Positions 49,375-59,380 are shown, numbered from the stretch's first letter. The stretch: DNA of 64,000 nucleotides from an uncultured Eubacteriales bacterium (GCA_934636435.1 CAKUAQ010000003.1:1-64000); one strand, 5' to 3'. Numbers and translations are program-made. Notes: a model not told the origin generated them from the letters alone.

Positions 49375-51312
49375 ATGGCAGTCGAGAAAATGTGGATGAT
49401 GCGCGCCTCCGGCAAGCTGGATGCGCTGGATGCGTTTATTGATCGCTGCTGCCTGGACGGACGGGTGCAGGTGGAACCGGCGACGGAGTTTATTCCGGGG
49501 TCTATGGGGTATACGCCCCTGACGGAGCCGAATTCCTATGCCGAACGGTTGGCGGCGGTGCAGGAGGTGGCGCAGGCTTTCGGTCGGGAGCTGCATTACC
49601 GGGACGAGGTGCGGGATAGCCGGGATGACGCGCAGGTGGATTCTCAGCTGTTGTCCGCCATGTCCAACCGGGTGAAGGAGCTGCAGGACAAGCGCACGGC
49701 GCTGTTGGCGGAAAAGGACGAGGATGCCCGCGCCGTGAGGGATTTGCAGCATTTCGTGCAGATGGATCTGCCCCTCAATGAGCTGTATGAGAGCAAATTC
49801 ATCCGTTTTCGTTTCGGCCGGATGCCGGCGGAAAATCTGGAGAAACTCAAACGGTTTGAGCAGGACCCGTATCTGCTCTTTTTCCCCTGTTCCCGGGAGG
49901 GTGAGGAGGTCTGGGGGGTGTATTTCACCCCGGCGAACAAGGCGGACGAGGTGGATCGGCTGTTTGCGGCGCTGTATTTTCAGCGCCTGCGGCTGCCTCA
50001 GGCCTTCGATACGCCGGAAAAGGCCATGGAGGAATACCGGCGGCGGCTGGACCGGGCAACGGCGGAGCTGGATGCCATCGACGACCAGCTGCGTAAGCTG
50101 TGGGACGAGCAGCAGGAGGCCTGCGATTTCATGTATTCCCGGCTGCTGTACCGCAATGCGCTGCACGAGATCCGCAGCCGGGCGGTGGTGCACGGCGAAT
50201 ACTTCTTCCTGTGCGGCTGGGTGCCGGTGAAGGAGGATGCCGCCGTGCGGGCGGTCGCAGAAGCGGTGGACGTGGAGCTGACGCTGGAGAAGCCCTCCGC
50301 CGGAGCGAAGCCGCCGACGAAGATGAAAAACCCGGGTTTGATTCGCCCTTATGAAGAGTTTGTGGAGATGTACGGCATCCCCGGCTATCACGATATTGAC
50401 CCGACGCTGTTCCTGTCCGTGGTGTATACGCTGCTGTTCGGTATCATGTTTGCCGATCTGGGGCAGGGACTGTGCGTGGCGGCGCTGGGACTGTTCCTGT
50501 GGCTGAAGAACCGCAGCCGCATGGGGGGGATCCTGCTGCGGTGCGGGCTGTCCTCGGCGGTGTTCGGCACGCTGTTCGGCTCGGTGTTCGGCAATGAGGA
50601 AGCGCTGGATGGTTTCTATGAGAATGTGCTGCATATGCACAAGCCCATCACCATCATGCAGGATATCACCCTCATTCTGGTGACGGCCATCGGCATCGGC
50701 GTGTTCCTGCTGATCGTGGCGATGGGGCTGAATATTGCCACCTGCCTCAAGCGGCGGCAAGTGGGCGCGGCGCTGTTCAGTGAAAACGGCGTGACCGGCA
50801 TCGTGGTGTATGTGTGTCTGGTGCTGCAAATTCTCAAATTCATGGGCGGCGAAGCCTTCGCGGTTATTCCGTCGGCGTGGATCACCTGGCCGCTGGTGGT
50901 CGGTTTCCTCATCCTGTATTTTAAGGAGATCCTCATCGGACTGGTGGAGCGCAGGCCGGACTGGAAACCGGAGAGCTGGGGGGACTACCTGCTGGCCAAT
51001 CTGTTTGAGCTGATCGAATACGTGCTGTCCTATTTCAGCAACACCGTGTCTTTCCTGCGGGTGGGCGCCTTTGTGCTGGTGCACGCCGGGATGATGCTGG
51101 TGGTGTATTCCATGGCTCCGGCGGCGGGCTTCGGCCGCATTCTGGTGCTGGTGCTGGGGAATCTGCTCATCATGGGCATCGAGGGCGTGCTGACCTATAT
51201 TCAGGTGTTGCGTCTGGGCTTTTATGAGATGTTCAGCCGGTTCTATCAGGGGGACGGACAGCCGTTCCATGCCTTCCGGCTGAGCGATACGGTGCGTCAG
51301 AAACAGGCATAA
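49375..51312 (+). CDS. ntpI: V-type ATP synthase subunit I (a subunit)
   Basis: A 645-residue stator subunit. Residues 1 to about 330 are a soluble, helical arm; the rest has about seven transmembrane helices, starting DPTLFLSVVYTLLFGIMFADLGQG, the family's most conserved stretch, and continuing LILVTAIGIGVFLLIVAMGL and VSFLRVGAFVLVHAGMML, ending with YIQVLRLGFYEMFSRFYQGDG. The arginine in SFLR (in the second-last helix) is the one that helps ion transfer to the c-ring glutamate. Overlaps nothing; 13 bp follow subunit C. Confidence 0.95.
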   Translation: MAVEKMWMMRASGKLDALDAFIDRCCLDGRVQVEPATEFIPGSMGYTPLTEPNSYAERLAAVQEVAQAFGRELHYRDEVRDSRDDAQVDSQLLSAMSNRVKELQDKRTALLAEKDEDARAVRDLQHFVQMDLPLNELYESKFIRFRFGRMPAENLEKLKRFEQDPYLLFFPCSREGEEVWGVYFTPANKADEVDRLFAALYFQRLRLPQAFDTPEKAMEEYRRRLDRATAELDAIDDQLRKLWDEQQEACDFMYSRLLYRNALHEIRSRAVVHGEYFFLCGWVPVKEDAAVRAVAEAVDVELTLEKPSAGAKPPTKMKNPGLIRPYEEFVEMYGIPGYHDIDPTLFLSVVYTLLFGIMFADLGQGLCVAALGLFLWLKNRSRMGGILLRCGLSSAVFGTLFGSVFGNEEALDGFYENVLHMHKPITIMQDITLILVTAIGIGVFLLIVAMGLNIATCLKRRQVGAALFSENGVTGIVVYVCLVLQILKFMGGEAFAVIPSAWITWPLVVGFLILYFKEILIGLVERRPDWKPESWGDYLLANLFELIEYVLSYFSNTVSFLRVGAFVLVHAGMMLVVYSMAPAAGFGRILVLVLGNLLIMGIEGVLTYIQVLRLGFYEMFSRFYQGDGQPFHAFRLSDTVRQKQA

Positions 51313-51362
51313 GACGCCTGCAGGTATAAACTGTGAAATACAAATACATGGAGGGTATCACA

Positions 51363-51836
51363 ATGAAAGCAATGTTGTTTATTCTTCCCGTGCTGGTGCT
51401 GGCGGCGACGGTGGCGTTTGCCGTATATAAGGTGCGGCGGGGCGCATCCCCGAAAAAGATGGTGTGTATGAATCTGGCGGCGGCCGGGGTGCTGCTGGTG
51501 ATGTGCGGTATGATGGCGATGACCGTTTCGGCGGAGGGCACGGCGGCATCCTCCTCGGATGTCGCCGCCACGGCTGCCCCTGAGGCGACAGAGGAAAAAT
51601 CCGCCGACGGTCTGGCGCTGGGTCTCGGTCTGCTGGCGGCGGGTCTGGTGACGGGGCTGGCCGGTATCGGCGGCGGCATCGCCGTGGCGGCGGGCGCTCC
51701 GGCGGCCATCGGGGCCACCAGCGAGGATCCGAAGATGTTCGGCCGGGCGCTGATCTTCGTGGCATTGGGCGAGTCCATCGCGCTGTACGGCGTGGTTATC
51801 TCCATCCTGATCCTTAAGGGTCTGGGTGTGCTGTGA
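51363..51836 (+). CDS. ntpK: V-type ATP synthase subunit K (c ring)
   Basis: A 157-residue rotor-ring subunit with four hydrophobic helices. The second hairpin is typical: LALGLGLLAAGLVTGLAGIGGGIAVAAGAPAAIGATSEDP, then ALIFVALGESIALYGVVISILIL with the ion-carrying Glu137. The first hairpin (MLFILPVLVLAATVAFAVYKV and LAAAGVLLVMCGMMAMTV) lacks a carboxylate and is joined by an Ala/Ser/Glu-rich linker (residues 57-80). One active carboxylate per four-helix subunit is normal for V-type rings. GGAGGG precedes ATG 51363. Whether the ion is H+ or Na+ cannot be decided here. Confidence 0.95.
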   Translation: MKAMLFILPVLVLAATVAFAVYKVRRGASPKKMVCMNLAAAGVLLVMCGMMAMTVSAEGTAASSSDVAATAAPEATEEKSADGLALGLGLLAAGLVTGLAGIGGGIAVAAGAPAAIGATSEDPKMFGRALIFVALGESIALYGVVISILILKGLGVL

Positions 51837-51855
51837 CGACAGGCGGGGAAGAACC

Positions 51856-52161
51856 ATGAAATTCTTTCTCATCAGCGATAACGTAGACACCCAGATGGGA
51901 ATGCGTATGGCAGGCATCGAAGGGGTGGTCGCCCATGAGCCGGCCGAGGTGGAGCGGTATCTGCGGCAGGCGGTGGCTGACCGGGAGGTGGGCATTCTTC
52001 TCATCACCGAGAGACTGGCCCGGCAGTGCGATTCCCTGATCTATCCCATCAAGACCAGCGTGTCCCGTCCACTGATCGTGGAGATTCCCGATCGGCATGG
52101 GGTGCGCAGCAAGGACAGCATCACCCGGTATGTGCGTGATGCCATCGGGGTGAAATTCTGA
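51856..52161 (+). CDS. ntpF: V-type ATP synthase subunit F
   Basis: A 101-residue alpha/beta protein of the F-subunit family, sitting at the base of the central rotor. MKFFLISDNVDTQMGMRMAGIEGVVAHEP and IGILLITE-like VGILLITERLARQ, then PLIVEIPDRHG and SITRYVRDAIGVKF, match the family. ATG 51856 follows GGCGGGGAAG. It lies 19 bp after subunit K. Confidence 0.93.
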   Translation: MKFFLISDNVDTQMGMRMAGIEGVVAHEPAEVERYLRQAVADREVGILLITERLARQCDSLIYPIKTSVSRPLIVEIPDRHGVRSKDSITRYVRDAIGVKF

Positions 52162-52184
52162 GCTTTCGGAGGGGCGGAATAGCT

Positions 52185-52787
52185 ATGAATGATATACAGG
52201 ATAAATTGCCGCTGTTTCTGGAGGCGATCCGGCAGGCCGCCGAGGAATCCTGCCGGAAAACGGAAGAGGAAACAGCTGCGTATACCCACACCCGCATGCA
52301 GGAAGCGGAGAAGGAAATGCACGACCGGCATGAGGTGCTGTATCAGCGGGCAATCGGTCAGGTGAAGCAGCAGACGGATGTGGAGCTGTCGGCCTATCGC
52401 AGTGCCTCCCGGCGGCGGTTGGTCGGTCTGCGGGATGCCTACGAACAGAAGGTGTTCGAGGATGCTGCCCGGGCGGTGGCGGCATTCGCCGCCACGCCGG
52501 AGTATGGGATGCTGCTGGAGAGGTCGGCGGCGCGGCTGGGAGCGCTGCTGCCCGCCGGTGTCACCGATGCGGTGGTGTATCTGCGTCCGGCAGACGCTGC
52601 CTTTGCCGACCGGGTACAGGCGGCTTTTGGTCGCCCCTGCCGGGTGGAAAGCGACGAGGCTAACACGCTGGGCGGGCTGCGGATGGAGAGCGCGGCGGCA
52701 TCGCTGCGGGCAGACGATACACTGGCCGCTCGTCTGGAGCGGGAGAAGCCCCGCTTCCGGGAGCAGGCCGGGTTGGCGGTTCTGTAA
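52185..52787 (+). CDS. ntpE: V-type ATP synthase subunit E
   Basis: A 200-residue peripheral-stalk subunit. The first 100 residues are a charged helix (AAEESCRKTEEETAAYTHTRMQEAEKEM), the rest an alpha/beta globular head with VVYLRPADAAFADRV and ESDEANTLGGLRMESAAASLRADDTLAARL, the conserved end that touches subunits A and B. It pairs with the G/H protein encoded first in the operon. GGAGGGG lies before the ATG. Confidence 0.93.
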   Translation: MNDIQDKLPLFLEAIRQAAEESCRKTEEETAAYTHTRMQEAEKEMHDRHEVLYQRAIGQVKQQTDVELSAYRSASRRRLVGLRDAYEQKVFEDAARAVAAFAATPEYGMLLERSAARLGALLPAGVTDAVVYLRPADAAFADRVQAAFGRPCRVESDEANTLGGLRMESAAASLRADDTLAARLEREKPRFREQAGLAVL

Positions 52788-52872
52788 GTTGACGAGCATT
52801 GCAGCAAAGCCTGCCGGACGGCATTGACCGGGTCGGGTGAATTTGCTGGCGGGCTTTAAGGAGGCCACAGGA

Positions 52873-54633
52873 ATGGAGAAAACCATACATTCGATCAACG
52901 GCCCCGTGGTGACAGTCGCCGGACGCACGGATCTGTCCATGATGGATATGGTGTACGTGGGCCGGGAGCGGCTCATCGGCGAGGTGATCGCGCTGGAGGA
53001 GACCGGTGCCACCATTCAGGTGTACGAGGAGACGGAGGGGCTGCGCATCGGCGAGCCGGTGGTCAGCACCGACGGCCCCATGTGCGCCACCCTCGGCCCC
53101 GGGATTCTGCATGGGATATTTGACGGGATCCAGCGACCGCTGGAGGCGATCCGGGATGCGGACGGGGCATTTATCCGTCGGGGGGTGCAGGTGCCGACGC
53201 TGGATGAGAACCGCCGCTGGGCGGTGACGGTGACGGTTCAGGTGGGGGATACCGTATCTCCCGGACAGGTGTATGCCACCTGCCCGGAGACCGCATCCAT
53301 CACCCACCGCTGTCTTGTGCCGCCCCAGGTGAGCGGCGAGGTGGTCTGGGTGGCGGAGAACGGAGAATATACCGTCAACCAGCCGGTGGTGCGGCTGCGC
53401 ACCGCCGCCGGGGAGGAGCGGGAGCTGACTCTGTGCCAGAAATGGCCCATCCGGGTGCCCCGTCCGGTGAAACGGCGGCTGCCCATCACCATGCCCCTGA
53501 TCACCGGTCAGCGGATCATCGACACCATGTTCCCCATCGCCAAGGGCGGTGCCGCGGCGGTGCCGGGCGGTTTCGGCACCGGCAAGACCATGACCCAGCA
53601 TCAGATTGCCAAATGGTGCGATGCGGACATCATCGTCTATATCGGTTGCGGTGAGCGGGGCAATGAGATGACCGATGTGTTGGGAGAATTCGGCGAGCTG
53701 ACGGACCCCCGCACCGGACGTTCCCTGATGGAGCGGACGGTGCTGATCGCCAATACCTCCAATATGCCGGTGGCCGCCCGGGAGGCGTCCATCTATACCG
53801 GCATTACGCTGGCGGAATACTATCGGGATATGGGCTATCATGCCGCCATCATGGCGGATTCCACCTCCCGGTGGGCGGAGGCGCTGCGGGAGATCAGCGG
53901 ACGGCTGGAGGAAATGCCCGCCGACGAAGGGTTCCCGGCCTACCTGCCCTCCCGGCTGAGCGAATTCTATGAGCGCGCCGGGTATATGGAGCCGCTGGGC
54001 GGCGGTGAGGGCTCCGTGTCGGTGATCGGCGCCGTGTCTCCCCAGGGGGCGGATTTCTCCGAGCCGGTCACGCAGAATACCAAGCGGTTCACCCGGTGCT
54101 TCTGGGCGCTGGATAAGAGCCTCGCCTATGCCCGGCACTATCCCGCCATCAACTGGACCAAGAGCTACAGCGAGTATCTGTCCGATCTGGCGCCCTGGTA
54201 TGAAAAGCAGATGGGCGCCGGGTTCCTCAAGGATCGGGAGGAACTGGCAGGCATCCTTGCCGAAGAGGACGGGCTGATGGATATTGTCAAGCTCATCGGT
54301 GCGGATGTGCTGCCCGACGACCAGAAGCTGGTGCTGGAGACGGCTCGGGTGATCCGGGTGGGCTTTTTGCAGCAGAATGCGTTTCATCCCGACGACACCT
54401 TCGTATCGCTGGAAAAGCAGCAGAAGATGATGCGGGTGATCCTCCATCTGCACCATGCAGCTCTGCGGCTGGTGACGCGGCAGGTGCCCCTGTCCAAGCT
54501 GTTGGCGACGGGGCTGTTCGATAAGGCGGTCAAGATGAAATACGATGTGCCCAATGCCCGCATCGAGCTGCTGGACGGGTATATCACCGAAATCGACAAC
54601 ACCCTGTCCGCCATCCGCCCGGTGGATGGCTAA
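52873..54633 (+). CDS. ntpA: V-type ATP synthase subunit A (catalytic)
   Basis: A 586-residue catalytic subunit. The P-loop GGFGTGKT is at about residues 232-239, followed by [46 protein letters not shown] and the V-type non-homologous insertion around residues 110-190. It hydrolyses ATP (or makes it) together with subunit B. ATG 52873 has AAGGAGG eight bases upstream; the frame is open further upstream without such a site. It is the sixth structural gene after the first stalk genes. Confidence 0.97.
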   Translation: MEKTIHSINGPVVTVAGRTDLSMMDMVYVGRERLIGEVIALEETGATIQVYEETEGLRIGEPVVSTDGPMCATLGPGILHGIFDGIQRPLEAIRDADGAFIRRGVQVPTLDENRRWAVTVTVQVGDTVSPGQVYATCPETASITHRCLVPPQVSGEVVWVAENGEYTVNQPVVRLRTAAGEERELTLCQKWPIRVPRPVKRRLPITMPLITGQRIIDTMFPIAKGGAAAVPGGFGTGKTMTQHQIAKWCDADIIVYIGCGERGNEMTDVLGEFGELTDPRTGRSLMERTVLIANTSNMPVAAREASIYTGITLAEYYRDMGYHAAIMADSTSRWAEALREISGRLEEMPADEGFPAYLPSRLSEFYERAGYMEPLGGGEGSVSVIGAVSPQGADFSEPVTQNTKRFTRCFWALDKSLAYARHYPAINWTKSYSEYLSDLAPWYEKQMGAGFLKDREELAGILAEEDGLMDIVKLIGADVLPDDQKLVLETARVIRVGFLQQNAFHPDDTFVSLEKQQKMMRVILHLHHAALRLVTRQVPLSKLLATGLFDKAVKMKYDVPNARIELLDGYITEIDNTLSAIRPVDG

Positions 54634-54647
54634 GGAGGGATAAAGCG

Positions 54648-56027
54648 ATGATAATCGAGCATACAGGGCTTGCCCAGATCAACGGCCCTCTGGTGGTGCT
54701 GGACGGCGTGCCCGACGCCGCCAACGAGGAGATCGTAGAGCTGCGCGGCGGCGACGGCACCTCCCGCATGGGGCGGGTGGTGCAGATGAGCGGGCAGCGG
54801 ATCGTGGTGCAGGTATTCGAGGGCACCCGGGGGCTGTCGCTGGAGAATACCCGGGTGTCCCTGACGGGGCACCCCATGGAGCTGCCCTTGTCCCCGGAAA
54901 TTTTGGGTCGTGTATTCGATGGTGTGGGGCGGCCGCTGGACGGATTGGGAGAGGTGTATCCTCAGCGCCGGGAGAACGTGAACGGCAAACCAATCAATCC
55001 GGTATCCCGCATTATGCCCCGCAGCTATATCAATACCGGTATCTCCGCCATCGACGGGCTGACGACCCTCATCCGGGGGCAGAAGCTGCCCATTTTCTCC
55101 GGTTCCGGTATGCGCCATAACGAGCTGGCGGTGCAGATCGCCCGGCAGGCCAATATCGGCGACGGAGAGGATTTTGCCATCGTTTTTGCTGCTATGGGCG
55201 TGAAAAACGATGTGGCGGATTACTTTCGCCGCTCCTTTGAAGAAAGCGGCGCCATGGGGCGGGTGGTCATGTTCCTGAATTTAGCGAACGACCCCATCGT
55301 GGAACGCACCATCACCCCCCGCTGCGCTCTGACGGCGGCAGAATATCTGGCTTTTACGCTGGAAATGCACGTGCTGGTGATCCTCACCGATATGACCTCT
55401 TATTGCGAGGCGGTGCGGGAATTTTCCTCCTCCAAGGGGGAAATCCCCGGGCGGAAGGGGTATCCCGGCTATCTGTATTCCGATCTTGCCAGCCTGTATG
55501 AGCGGGCGGGTATGATCCGGGGCAAAAAGGGCTCGGTCACCCAGGTGCCCATCCTGTCCATGCCCAACGACGACATCACCCACCCCATCCCCGATCTGAC
55601 CGGGTATATTACCGAGGGGCAGATCGTGCTGGACCGCACGCTGGAAAGCAAGGGCATCTATCCCCCCATAAGTGTGCTGCCCTCCCTGTCCCGGTTGATG
55701 AAGAGCGGCATCGGCGAGGGGTTCACCCGGTCGGATCACCAGTCGGTGGCCAATCAGCTGTTTGCCTGCTATGCCAAGGTGCAGGATGTGCGGGCGCTGG
55801 CCTCGGTCATCGGCGAGGAGGAGCTGAGCGACAGCGACAAGCAGATGCTGTCCTTCGGGCGGGCGTTTGAGCAGCGGTTTCTCAACCAGGGTTTCACCGA
55901 TCGCACGATGCTGGAGACATTGGATATCGGCTGGGAGCTGCTGCGGCTGCTGCCCCGCAATCAGCTGGATCGTATCGACGATAAGCTGCTGGATCAGTAT
56001 TACGATGCGCCCGCAGAAAAGGCATGA
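54648..56027 (+). CDS. ntpB: V-type ATP synthase subunit B (non-catalytic)
   Basis: A 459-residue subunit. It lacks a standard P-loop: the equivalent segment is [18 protein letters not shown], as expected in [64 protein letters not shown] and the arginine-finger-containing [15 protein letters not shown] follow. It completes the A3B3 head with subunit A, 14 bp upstream. Confidence 0.97.
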   Translation: MIIEHTGLAQINGPLVVLDGVPDAANEEIVELRGGDGTSRMGRVVQMSGQRIVVQVFEGTRGLSLENTRVSLTGHPMELPLSPEILGRVFDGVGRPLDGLGEVYPQRRENVNGKPINPVSRIMPRSYINTGISAIDGLTTLIRGQKLPIFSGSGMRHNELAVQIARQANIGDGEDFAIVFAAMGVKNDVADYFRRSFEESGAMGRVVMFLNLANDPIVERTITPRCALTAAEYLAFTLEMHVLVILTDMTSYCEAVREFSSSKGEIPGRKGYPGYLYSDLASLYERAGMIRGKKGSVTQVPILSMPNDDITHPIPDLTGYITEGQIVLDRTLESKGIYPPISVLPSLSRLMKSGIGEGFTRSDHQSVANQLFACYAKVQDVRALASVIGEEELSDSDKQMLSFGRAFEQRFLNQGFTDRTMLETLDIGWELLRLLPRNQLDRIDDKLLDQYYDAPAEKA

Positions 56028-56120
56028 CCTCCGGGCGATAGGGGCCTGTTCGGGCGGACGATCGCCGCTGGTGCCGTTGCGGGAGCGGTGCGTATAAAAA
56101 TCGGAAAGGAGTGATTCGGA

Positions 56121-56753
56121 ATGGCACAGGTAGCGCCCACCAAGGGCAATCTCATGGCGACGAAGAAAAGTCTGGAGCTGGCAGAATTGGGCTACGATCT
56201 GATGGATCGCAAGCGCAATATTCTCATCCGGGAGATGATGCAGCTCATCGACAAGGCGACGGATGTGCAGAGCCGGATCGACTCGACCTATGCCGAAGCC
56301 TATGCGGCACTGCAAAAGGCCAATCTGACCCTGGGCTTCTGCGAGGATCATGTGCGCAACATCCCGGTGGAAGAGGGGCTGGAGATCGACTATCGCTCGG
56401 TGATGGGGGTGGAGCTGCCGGCGGTGCGGCTGCATAGCACCAGCTATGCCAACTACCCGCTCTCTACCACCAATTCCATGCTGGACGAGGCCTATGAGCG
56501 CTTTCGGCAGGTAAAAGAGCTGACGGTGGAGCTGGCGGAGATCGGCAGCAGTGTCTATTTGCTGGCCAATGCCATCCGCAAGACCCAGAAACGCGCGAAC
56601 GCATTGAAGAACGTGATGATCCCCCAGTTCCGCACCACCATCAAGGACATCACCGAAGCGCTGGAGGAAAAGGAGCGGGAGGATTTTTCCCGTTTGAAGG
56701 TGATCAAGCAGCAAAAGGAGCGTCAAAAACGCTCCGCCGTCTCCGAGAAGTAG
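56121..56753 (+). CDS. ntpD: V-type ATP synthase subunit D (central rotor)
   Basis: A 210-residue helical protein that forms the rotor axle. It starts QVAPTKGNLMATKKSLELAELGYDLMDRKRNILIREMM, the conserved N-terminal helix of subunit D, and ends with the helix ANAIRKTQKRANALKNVMIPQFRTTIKDITEALEEKEREDFSRLKVIK. AAAGGAG lies nine bases before the ATG. It is the last gene of the operon and is followed at once by a strong terminator. Confidence 0.97.
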   Translation: MAQVAPTKGNLMATKKSLELAELGYDLMDRKRNILIREMMQLIDKATDVQSRIDSTYAEAYAALQKANLTLGFCEDHVRNIPVEEGLEIDYRSVMGVELPAVRLHSTSYANYPLSTTNSMLDEAYERFRQVKELTVELAEIGSSVYLLANAIRKTQKRANALKNVMIPQFRTTIKDITEALEEKEREDFSRLKVIKQQKERQKRSAVSEK

Positions 56754-56771
56754 CCGGACTGTTGCCCCAAT

Positions 56772-56817
56772 CAACGAAAAAGAGCCATCGGCAATCGCCG
56801 ATGGCTCTTTTTCGTTG
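56772..56817. terminator. Terminator of the V-type ATPase operon
   Basis: CAACGAAAAAGAGCCATCGG and its exact complement meet around a small loop, with A5 and T5 runs. It can act in both directions. Confidence 0.93.
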
Positions 56818-56827
56818 TAGTTGTAAG

Positions 56828-56982
56828 GAGCCTCCAATGCCGCTGCCGGAATAATCTACCCATAGTTTTCGATGAGGGTCGATGCAGATCACCGGTTTGT
56901 TGAGATCGGAATCAAAGATTTGCTGCCCCAACATCGGGGAATAGGAAAGCCGTTCCTCGGTGGTGCAAAGAGCCTGTGACAG
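56828..56982 (-). pseudogene. Fragment of a phage tail-like 'FDxxLNKPxW' repeat
   Basis: On the minus strand the frame after a stop at 56983 reads LCTTEERLSYSPMLGQQIF, then DSDLNKPVICIDPHRKLWVDYSG. It matches the short module GTTxxRPxxPxxGQxFFDTTLNKPIWW-DGxxWVDATG found in phage tail and collar proteins. The frame then runs through the terminator into the ATPase gene, so it is a remnant, not an intact gene. Together with the intergenic flank (to 57177) it is the only phage-like trace in this part. Confidence 0.6.
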
Positions 56983-57055
56983 TTATTTCTGGCTTTCAGC
57001 CGAAAAGCTCGCTATACCCGGATCGCTTTGTCTAAGCATATTGTAAAAAATTCAA

Positions 57056-57100
57056 GTACCCCGTCGATAGCCGGATGGGTATCATCGGGGTACCTTTTGG
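57056..57100. terminator. Hairpin downstream of the O-antigen-ligase-like gene
   Basis: GTACCCCG and CGGGGTAC with inner TCGATA/TATCAT; TTTT follows on the plus strand and a T-rich tract, after a few bases, on the minus strand. It lies about 80 bp past the gene ending at 57178. Confidence 0.6.
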
Positions 57101-57177
57101 TATATGAAGATTTGATTGGACGGCTCAATTGCCGCCGCTTTTGCCTGTGCTGTGCGGATGGGGTTTTGCGGCATCGG

Positions 57178-58620
57178 TCAGTCGGCTGTCCGGTGCCGCC
57201 TTTCCCGACGCTTTTTCAGGTATTTCCGCAACGAAAGAGAACGGGTATCGAACAGTCGCACCGCCCGTTCGGCCAGCACCAGCATGAGCATGAAATGGCA
57301 TACCAGCTTAGGGGTCATCAGCGGATAATCGAATACTCCCTGCACACAGAAAGCGACTCCGAAGCCAATGACCGCATACCCCATCCAGAAGGAGCGGGGC
57401 TGCCAGTTCTTCCGCATCAGCTCCAGCCCGTTGACAGCCGTCCGGAAACCCAGACACAGGAAAATGCACAGACCGATCAATCCGCCCTCCACCAGCAGCT
57501 GTAATACCAGATTGTGGGCGTGCACGACGGGCAGATCCCGCTGCAAGAACAGCTTCCATGTGGCGTGGATGCCGGTGCCGTAGCCGCATAGGGGACGCTG
57601 CGCAAACATCTTCAGGGATTCCAGCCAGATCTGCCAGCGGATATTGATGGCCACGTCGGCCCCGGATGTGCTGATGACCTCCTGGGCGGCGGAACCGATC
57701 TGCTCGGCAGGAACCTTGAAGCTGTCGAGGATATCGCTGCCGGTCTTGATGCCGGGGAGAATGCTGAGAATGCGCTCCACCGCTCGGCCGGGGATCAGCA
57801 GCAGGCCGGAGAAGGCATACACCACGATGGAGGAAAAGTGCTCCCGCAGATTGAAAAAGGCCAACGCCGCCAGCAATACGGCCAGAGCGATATAACCTCC
57901 CCGCGAGAAAGAGAAGATCACGCCGGCCACCATCAGAATCAGGCAGCCGTTGGCCGCGTGCTTGGCGAAGGTGTTTTCCGGCTGCCCTTTGGCGTAGAAT
58001 ACACCCAGAGGAATGGTCATGGTGAGATATTCCGACAGCACATTGGGATTATTGAAAGTGGAGCAGGAGCGCAGCATATAGTCGATGCGGCTGGTTTTCA
58101 GGGGCAGCCACTGGTATACGTGCTTGTCCAGAAAGCCCCAGAACCGAATGGGATTGGTATCGGTGAAATCGCCGATATAGAATTGCAGACAGGCGATCAG
58201 ACCAACCACGGCGGCGGTCAGGGTGATGAAACACGCCAGTGCTTCCAGCCGCTCCCGACTGGTGAGCAGAGCGCGCAGCAGGCAGAACATACCGAAGAAA
58301 AAGCCCCACATACCGAAGGTGAGCAGGGTGCTGTTCTGCGAGACCGAATAGGCCAGCCCGATGCCGATATAGGCGATATACAGCAGGAGCAGCTTGGATA
58401 TGCGTCCGGGACGCACGGCTGTCTGCTTACGTAAGGCAAAATAACCGGGAACAGTGGCGGCAATCACCAGGAAAAAGCTGATATATTCCGGGAAGATGGG
58501 GATCACGGCTATGAGAAGCATAGCCCAGGTCGCCGGCTCATTCCAGCGGATCGTTGTTTCAGTCAGTCGGATCGTTGTCACCTCCCTGCCGCTGCGGGCC
58601 CACCTGTTTTTGAGCGCCAT
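57178..58620 (-). CDS. O-antigen ligase/polymerase family protein (Wzy-like)
   Basis: A 480-residue protein with about 11 transmembrane helices (WAMLLIAVIPIFPEYISFFLVIAATVPGYFAL, SKLLLLYIAYIGIGLAYSV and others) and a large outer loop near residues 290-380. The loop carries SLKMFAQRPLCGYGTGIH and the conserved VVHAHNLVLQLLVEGGLIGL (HxHN motif), the hallmark of the Wzy_C/O-antigen ligase domain. In Gram-positives such proteins polymerise or attach surface polysaccharides. No glycosyltransferases adjoin it. It is divergent from pth, with the promoter region between them. Confidence 0.88.
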   Translation of the reverse strand: MALKNRWARSGREVTTIRLTETTIRWNEPATWAMLLIAVIPIFPEYISFFLVIAATVPGYFALRKQTAVRPGRISKLLLLYIAYIGIGLAYSVSQNSTLLTFGMWGFFFGMFCLLRALLTSRERLEALACFITLTAAVVGLIACLQFYIGDFTDTNPIRFWGFLDKHVYQWLPLKTSRIDYMLRSCSTFNNPNVLSEYLTMTIPLGVFYAKGQPENTFAKHAANGCLILMVAGVIFSFSRGGYIALAVLLAALAFFNLREHFSSIVVYAFSGLLLIPGRAVERILSILPGIKTGSDILDSFKVPAEQIGSAAQEVISTSGADVAINIRWQIWLESLKMFAQRPLCGYGTGIHATWKLFLQRDLPVVHAHNLVLQLLVEGGLIGLCIFLCLGFRTAVNGLELMRKNWQPRSFWMGYAVIGFGVAFCVQGVFDYPLMTPKLVCHFMLMLVLAERAVRLFDTRSLSLRKYLKKRRERRHRTAD

Positions 58621-58705
58621 CGGCTACTATACCACAATTTGCCCCGACTTGCAAGAAAGTTTACAAACCTGTTACCATTTTTGCTGCGCCGGCCGGACAA
58701 AGGGC

Positions 58706-58734
58706 TTGCACAGAAGTCCGGAATTTGTTATAAT
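58706..58734 (+). promoter_or_regulatory. Promoter of the pth-mfd unit
   Basis: TTGCAC, 17 bp, TATAAT, 36 bp upstream of pth. Confidence 0.8.
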
Positions 58735-58770
58735 ACAACGATGATGTAGGAGGAAAGGAAGTGGAGTCGG

Positions 58771-59361
58771 ATGCTGTTTCAACGCACCGGCGGGGTGGAT
58801 TTTCTGATCGTGGGATTGGGGAATCCCGGTATGGCCTATGAGAATACCCGGCACAACGCCGGCTACGGGGCGCTGCAGGCGCTGGCAAAGGAGCTGCACA
58901 CGGAGCTGAATAAAAAACAGTGCAGGGCGCTCACCGGCACCGGCGAGATCGACGGGCGACGGGTGCTGCTGCTGTTCCCCCAGACCTTTATGAATTTGAG
59001 CGGCGAGGCGGTGCAGGCGGCGATGCACTTCTATAAACTGACGTCGGAGCAGCTGCTGGTATTCAGCGACGATGTAGCTCTGCCCCTGGGGGCGGTGCGG
59101 GTGCGCCGCAGCGGCAGCGACGGCGGGCAAAAGGGCCTGCGCAGCATCATCGCCTCCATCGGCACCGACGATTTTCCGCGGGTGCGCATCGGCGTGGGGG
59201 CGAAGCCGCACCCCGCCTACGATATGGCGGACTGGGTGCTGTCCCGGTTCAAGCCCGACGAACAGCCGGCGATGGAGGATGCCTACGAAAAAGCGGCGGG
59301 GGCGGCACAGCTGATCGTCGCCGGTCATATCGACCAGGCGATGAACCGTTATTCGCACTAA
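58771..59361 (+). CDS. pth: Peptidyl-tRNA hydrolase
   Basis: A 196-residue enzyme that frees tRNA from peptidyl-tRNA dropped by ribosomes. LIVGLGNPGMAYENTRHNAGY contains the catalytic His28; QTFMNLSGEAV and FSDDVALPLGAVRVRRSGSDGGQKGLRSI (catalytic Asp and RNA-binding loop) are intact. The N-terminal nine residues (MLFQRTGGV) are an extension over most homologues. It has a strong ribosome-binding site and promoter. It starts the operon that continues with mfd, the usual clostridial order. Confidence 0.95.
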   Translation: MLFQRTGGVDFLIVGLGNPGMAYENTRHNAGYGALQALAKELHTELNKKQCRALTGTGEIDGRRVLLLFPQTFMNLSGEAVQAAMHFYKLTSEQLLVFSDDVALPLGAVRVRRSGSDGGQKGLRSIIASIGTDDFPRVRIGVGAKPHPAYDMADWVLSRFKPDEQPAMEDAYEKAAGAAQLIVAGHIDQAMNRYSH

Positions 59362-59380
59362 AAATAATCAGGAGAACTGT

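Noticed and set aside
49219..51270. 683-codon minus-strand open frame over V-ATPase subunit I
   Set aside because: Complement of a clearly recognised gene, with high His and Gln content typical of antisense frames in GC-rich DNA.
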